From the NCBI GenBank assembly GCA_036279475.1, contig DASUJB010000133.1, positions 1-10,365 on the forward strand: 10,365 nt of DNA, written 5' to 3'. Within the stretch, counting starts at the first letter, position 1; every line of letters begins with the position of its first letter. Below, piece by piece: positions 6,586-10,365 of the stretch. The position numbers and the translations under genes are program-made. The notes below the pieces were generated by a model. The model ran no database searches. It saw nothing but the letters and a program-made list of their open reading frames with translations, and was not told the origin of the DNA. The stretch is from ZC4RG19 sp036279475 (lineage in GTDB: Bacteria > Actinomycetota > Acidimicrobiia > Acidimicrobiales > VFJN01).

Positions 6586-8994
6586 GTGAGCGCATCCACC
6601 GAGAGCATGACGCAGACAACCAGGGCGGCCGGCCTTGCCGGGCTCCACGGTCGGCTGACGGTGCTCCCGGTCGCGCCCGCCGAGCGCCCGGCCGTCGTGG
6701 CCCGGCTGGAGCGCCTCCTCGCCCCCGAGGAGGTCGGCACGGCCGCCGGCATCGCCCTCGGCCCCCACGAGCTGGAGGTGACCAGCCGTGAGGCCGCCAC
6801 CCGGCGCGTCGAGGACCACGAGCGCACCCGCGACGAGCTGGCCTCCCGCCTCCGCCGGGCCCGCGAGCAGCAGGCCGTCGTGGCCAACAGGCGGGACGAG
6901 GCGGCGGCCCGGGCCCGGCGCATGAGCGCCCACTTCCACGACTGCGACGCCCTGCTGGAGCGCGCCGGCGAGCTCACCAACGCCGCCGAGGAGGCGCGCC
7001 GGGCGCTCGATGCCCGTCGCGCCGAGGTCGAGGGGGCCCGGGGGCGGTTGGTCCTCGTCGAGGAGCAGCGGGAGGCCGCCGCCCAGATGATCGACGACGC
7101 CGCCCGCCAGCTCCGAGACCTGGAGACGTCCGAGCTCGACGAGACCACCCTGCGCCGCGAGCTGGAGGTCACCAGGGCCGCCCTCGTGGAGGCCGAGGTG
7201 GCCCACGGGGCGGCCAAGGACCTCCTGCGCGACATCGAGCAGGGCATCGCCGCCCGCACCGCCGCCCGCCACGACGTCCTGAGGGAGCGCGCCGAGCTGG
7301 TCGCCCGGGTCGAGGCGCCGCTCCCCGACAGCTGGTCGCTGCGCGAGGCGCTCGACGCCTTCGACGACGAGACCCGCGTGGGGCAGGCCGACCCGGTGGC
7401 CCGGGAGCTGGCGCGGGAGTGGATCGAGGTGGACGGCGAGCTCGAGAACATCGAGTCGGCGCTGCCCGAGCCGCCGGACCCCGACGAGCTGGTCGCCGCC
7501 CGGCGCCGGCTCGAGCAGCTCGACCAGACCATCGCCGAGCTGGAGGCGGCCGGCGACCGTGGGCAGCTCGACCCCTCCGCCCGCGACGAGATCGAGGCCG
7601 CCCACGAGGCCGTCCTGGCGGCCGAGGAGGACGTCGACCAGTCGGACGGGCACGAGGACGACCTCGCCCGCCTGCACGAGGCCCGGGAGGCCGAGCATGC
7701 CGTGCTCCGCCACCACGGCTTCGAGACCTACCTCGAGGTCATCCTCGTCAGCGCCCAACCCGGCGACGACCTCCGGGCCGACCTGCTCGACGCGGCGCGC
7801 GCCCGCCGGGTGGCCGAGGACACGCTCGCCTCCCTGGAGGCGGCCAGCGAGCCGCCGCCCATCGTCACCACGCTGCGGGCCCGGCGCGACCGCATCTACG
7901 CCGAGGCCGCCGACCTGCTCTGCTGCGAGCCGGGGGTCAACGTGGCCGAGCTCCTCTACGCCCATCCCGTCGTGCCCCCCGACCGCACGCGGGAGCTGGC
8001 CGAGGTCCTGGCCCGCTACGACGTCCCGACGGCGGGCGTGGGGGTGCGGGAGGCGGCGGTGTCGTGGCTGGTCGCCCTGGACCACGAGATCGCGACCCGC
8101 GACGAGTGCCGGCGTGGCATCGAGCGGCTGGACCGGGAGCTGACCGCCCTCGACGAGGACAACGCCCGGGCCCGGGACGAGGTCGAGCGGGCCCGCGCCA
8201 TCGTCAGCAGCACCCACGCCGACGTCGGGGCCATGCTGCACCGCGTGCGGCTGTTCGAGGACGAGCTGTCGGAGCGGGCGGCCCAGGACGAGCGGCGCAA
8301 CCAGCGCATCGCCGCCGCCGAGCAGCTGCGGACCCAGATCGCGGTCGTCACCGAGGCCCTGGAGCGGTCGGAGCAGGAGTACACCTCATCCCTCGCCGTG
8401 GCCGAGGCGGCCGTCGTGACCGCCGAGGGCACCGTCGAGCGCGCCACCGCGGCCCTGGCCGAGGCCGTGCGCCGGCTGCGCCGCATCTCCGAGGCCCTGC
8501 CGCCGGCACTGCGCCCCCGGGCCAGCGACGACCCCCTCGCCGAGCTCCCCCGGCTCCGGGAGACCCTGGCCGCGGAGGTCCACCGGGCCGAAGCGGCGCT
8601 GGCGGCGGCCACCGACGAGCTCGACCGCATCCGGCGGGACATCGAGGAGACCCAGGCCCGGCTCGACGACCACCTGGCCGTGCCCCCCACGGAGGCGGTG
8701 GAGCCCGAGGACGTCCTGCATGCCGTCACCACCCTGGTGGGCGTGGGGGACCGGCCGGCCGTGCTGGACGACCCCTTCGCCGACCGGCACGGCGACCGGC
8801 AGCTGCTGCTCGACCACCTGGTCGACGTGGCGGCCGACCGGCCGGTCGTGCTGCTCACCGACGATCCTGACACCCTGAGTTGGGCCATCAGCCTGCCCGA
8901 TGACCTCGGCGCCGTCACCCGCCTGCCGGCGGAGACCGAGCCCGAGCACCCCCGACCCGACATCGACCACCTCCGGCCCGATCCGGTCACCTGA
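6586..8994 (+). CDS. SMC/Rad50-like coiled-coil protein with partial ATPase head
   Basis: Large soluble protein of 802 aa, not recognised as a named family. No signal peptide or membrane segment is seen. Long Ala/Glu/Arg/Leu-rich coiled-coil stretches run at about 65-245, 280-345, 500-640 and 655-700. They are broken by a more globular centre at about 370-495 (near HHGFETYLEVILV, and LLCCEP with C446-C447, which is not a CXXC zinc hook). The C-terminus (about 700-790) looks like the distal half of an ABC/SMC head: Walker B-like AVLDDPF (D728-D729), a following D-loop-like ADRHGD, then a helix and the strand VVLLTDDPDTLSWA (754-765), matching the H-loop region. The N-terminal 60 residues have no GxxGxGKS Walker A, and I find no ABC signature. 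GTG 6586 is chosen for its GGGGAGG. The gene lies 18 bases before the NIT sensor kinase, so both are probably one operon. It may be a structural scaffold or need a partner that supplies Walker A; both are inference. Confidence 0.85.
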   Translation: MSASTESMTQTTRAAGLAGLHGRLTVLPVAPAERPAVVARLERLLAPEEVGTAAGIALGPHELEVTSREAATRRVEDHERTRDELASRLRRAREQQAVVANRRDEAAARARRMSAHFHDCDALLERAGELTNAAEEARRALDARRAEVEGARGRLVLVEEQREAAAQMIDDAARQLRDLETSELDETTLRRELEVTRAALVEAEVAHGAAKDLLRDIEQGIAARTAARHDVLRERAELVARVEAPLPDSWSLREALDAFDDETRVGQADPVARELAREWIEVDGELENIESALPEPPDPDELVAARRRLEQLDQTIAELEAAGDRGQLDPSARDEIEAAHEAVLAAEEDVDQSDGHEDDLARLHEAREAEHAVLRHHGFETYLEVILVSAQPGDDLRADLLDAARARRVAEDTLASLEAASEPPPIVTTLRARRDRIYAEAADLLCCEPGVNVAELLYAHPVVPPDRTRELAEVLARYDVPTAGVGVREAAVSWLVALDHEIATRDECRRGIERLDRELTALDEDNARARDEVERARAIVSSTHADVGAMLHRVRLFEDELSERAAQDERRNQRIAAAEQLRTQIAVVTEALERSEQEYTSSLAVAEAAVVTAEGTVERATAALAEAVRRLRRISEALPPALRPRASDDPLAELPRLRETLAAEVHRAEAALAAATDELDRIRRDIEETQARLDDHLAVPPTEAVEPEDVLHAVTTLVGVGDRPAVLDDPFADRHGDRQLLLDHLVDVAADRPVVLLTDDPDTLSWAISLPDDLGAVTRLPAETEPEHPRPDIDHLRPDPVT

Positions 8995-9012
8995 TCCCCC
9001 AGAAGGACCGCT

Positions 9013-10365
9013 GTGCCCCGTCGCATCGCCATCAGCACGAAGCTGGCTGCCGCCCTGGCCGTGCCGATCTGCGCCCTCCTCCTCGTCAGCGTGCTCGAGG
9101 TCCGCCAGAGCTCCCAGGAGCAGGACGAGACCCGCTCCCAGACCGAGCTGGCCACCGCCGCGGTCGGTCCCGGCGGCGTCATCACGTCGCTGCAGAACGA
9201 GCGGAACGTCGGCAGCGTGTGGCTGCTGGGCTTCGAGGACACGCTCAAGCTGCCGGTGGCCTCCTTCGAGGAGGCGGCGGCGGCCACGGACCGCGCCATC
9301 GCCTCCTTCCGCGACGACCTCGCCGGCAAGGGCCCCGACGTGCGGAAGACGTTCGAGCCCGGCCTCGACGAGGTCCAGGGTCGGCTGGGACAGCTACGGC
9401 AGGTCGTCACCACCTACGACGGCCCCCGCAGCCTGGACAGCGCCCCCGTCTCCAACCCGTTCTTCAGCGACTACACCGAGCTGATCGACCGCCTCTTCGT
9501 CGCCACCAGCCAGTCCGCCCTGGCCATCGACGACGCCACCCTGCGCCGGGGCGTCGAGCTCGCCAACCTGGGGACGCACCAGATCGAGAACCTGGCCCGG
9601 ACCACCCGGATCCTGCTGCTGGCCGGCGTGTCGCCCGGGGGCAAGCTCGACACGCCCGAGGAGATCGCCGGAGCCGCCGGGCTCCTGAGCGAGCTCGACC
9701 GGGCCGCGGAGCAGGTGCGCGAGCTCGGTACCGGTCCCTACCGACCCGCCGCCGAGAAGGCCGACCGCGACTTCACGGCGTCCGGCTTCGTCGACCTCGC
9801 CCGGGAGGCCGTCGAGAAGGGCACGGTGCGCGTCCCCGAGACGATGGCATCGCTGTCCCGTGAGGAGGACGAGGGCTACAACGGCTTCCGAGCGTCCGTC
9901 TACGACATCGTCGAGTCCCGTGCCGGGCAGCTGAACGACGAGGCCACGGCCAAGCGGCAGCGCTACCTCGTGCTGGCGGCGCTGGCCCTCGTGTCGGCGG
10001 GTGCCGTGACGTGGTTGGTGTCGCGGTCGATCACCCGCCCGCTGCGGGCGCTCACCCGCCAGGCGAAGGACATGGCCGATCGGCGCCTGCCCGACGCCGT
10101 GACCGACATCCTGGAGACCCCCCTGGGCGAGGACGTCACCGTGCCGAGCGTCGAGCCCGTCGTCGTCCACACGCGCGACGAGGTGGCCGACGTGGCCGAT
10201 GCCCTCAACACCGTCCAGGACTCGGCCCTCGACCTGGCGGTCGAGCAGGCGGTCCTGCGCCGCAACATCGCCGACAGCTTCGTCAACCTCGGCCGCCGCA
10301 ACCAGAACCTCCTCGGCCGCCAGCTCGACTTCATCACCGAGCTCGAGAGCAACGAGACCGACCCC
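9013..10365 (+). CDS. NIT-domain sensor histidine kinase, CvnA-like (5' part)
   Basis: Open for all 451 codons to the window end, so the C-terminus is missing. GTG 9013 has AGAAGGA (9001-9007) five bases upstream. Basic residues and TM1 (about 10-28) are followed by a large extracytoplasmic region (about 29-316) beginning with TSLQNERNVGSVWLLG (58-73), the LQ-x-ER start of the NIT nitrate/nitrite-sensing domain. TM2 is about 317-337 and HAMP about 338-412, starting SRSITRPLRALTRQA. Then comes FVNLGRRNQNLLGRQLDFI (424-442), the segment that in Streptomyces CvnA-type kinases leads into the dimerisation and ATP-binding domains. In such conservons the kinase gene is followed by roadblock/LC7 (CvnB), DUF742 (CvnC) and small GTPase (CvnD) genes; these would lie beyond the window. 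Ligand binding to nitrate or nitrite is a family inference, and the HATPase domain cannot be seen here. Confidence 0.88.
   Translation, partial: MPRRIAISTKLAAALAVPICALLLVSVLEVRQSSQEQDETRSQTELATAAVGPGGVITSLQNERNVGSVWLLGFEDTLKLPVASFEEAAAATDRAIASFRDDLAGKGPDVRKTFEPGLDEVQGRLGQLRQVVTTYDGPRSLDSAPVSNPFFSDYTELIDRLFVATSQSALAIDDATLRRGVELANLGTHQIENLARTTRILLLAGVSPGGKLDTPEEIAGAAGLLSELDRAAEQVRELGTGPYRPAAEKADRDFTASGFVDLAREAVEKGTVRVPETMASLSREEDEGYNGFRASVYDIVESRAGQLNDEATAKRQRYLVLAALALVSAGAVTWLVSRSITRPLRALTRQAKDMADRRLPDAVTDILETPLGEDVTVPSVEPVVVHTRDEVADVADALNTVQDSALDLAVEQAVLRRNIADSFVNLGRRNQNLLGRQLDFITELESNETDP

Noticed and set aside
7921..7926. Rad50-type zinc hook at the Cys-Cys pair in the middle of the coiled-coil protein
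   Set aside because: The residues are adjacent (CC), not CXXC, and sit in a globular segment rather than at a coil tip.
6457..8241. Minus-strand open frame of 594 codons opposite the coiled-coil gene
   Set aside because: The plus-strand frame has a good ribosome binding site, coherent heptads and a C-terminal ATPase-like motif; the minus frame shows none.
8016..9413. Minus-strand Ser/Arg-rich open frame of 465 codons
   Set aside because: It spans the junction of two real plus-strand genes, and its Ser/Arg bias is typical of antisense reading of high-GC coding DNA.

Overview
The window is high-GC DNA, tightly packed with genes and using many GTG starts. It most likely comes from an actinobacterium (Actinomycetota). 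The strongest evidence is the first three genes, which match the MtrA-MtrB-LpqB arrangement of that phylum, followed by an actinobacterial-type phosphofructokinase and, at the right edge, the start of a nitrate/nitrite-sensing (NIT) histidine kinase of the CvnA type. An Acidimicrobiia-like lineage is my guess, but nothing in the window proves it.

Layout. (1) 78-2834, plus strand: an OmpR-family response regulator (MtrA-like), its membrane histidine kinase (MtrB-like) and a short GerMN-domain lipoprotein in the LpqB position. The genes are spaced or overlapped as one operon. (2) 2841-2869: a hairpin-rich spacer between convergent genes. (3) 2871-3902, minus strand: 6-phosphofructokinase whose active site carries the pyrophosphate-type Asp104. 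(4) 3903-4011: a divergent control region with a leaderless-type -10 element for the phosphofructokinase and an inverted repeat just upstream of the next gene. (5) 4012-5508, plus strand: glycerol kinase. (6) 5509-5640: two strong hairpins between convergent genes. (7) 5641-6321, minus strand: an ACT-domain protein with a GAF-like second half, probably also read from a leaderless transcript. (8) 6322-6585: a divergent intergenic region containing an 85-base element able to fold into a closed, branched structure. (9) 6586-8994, plus strand: an 802-residue coiled-coil protein of the SMC/Rad50 style whose C-terminus resembles the Walker B/D-loop half of an ABC-type ATPase head, but with no Walker A at the N-terminus. 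(10) 9013 to the window end, plus strand: the NIT-HAMP sensor kinase, cut by the window edge.

How the parts fit. The left operon is probably an envelope or cell-cycle signalling system. The middle is carbon metabolism: glycerol entry and the fructose-6-phosphate step of glycolysis, without a visible shared regulator. The right-hand pair (coiled-coil protein plus NIT sensor, 18 bases apart) is the least familiar part: a putative conservon-type signalling locus preceded by an SMC-like protein that appears to lack the ATP-binding half. It is the best candidate here for something undescribed.
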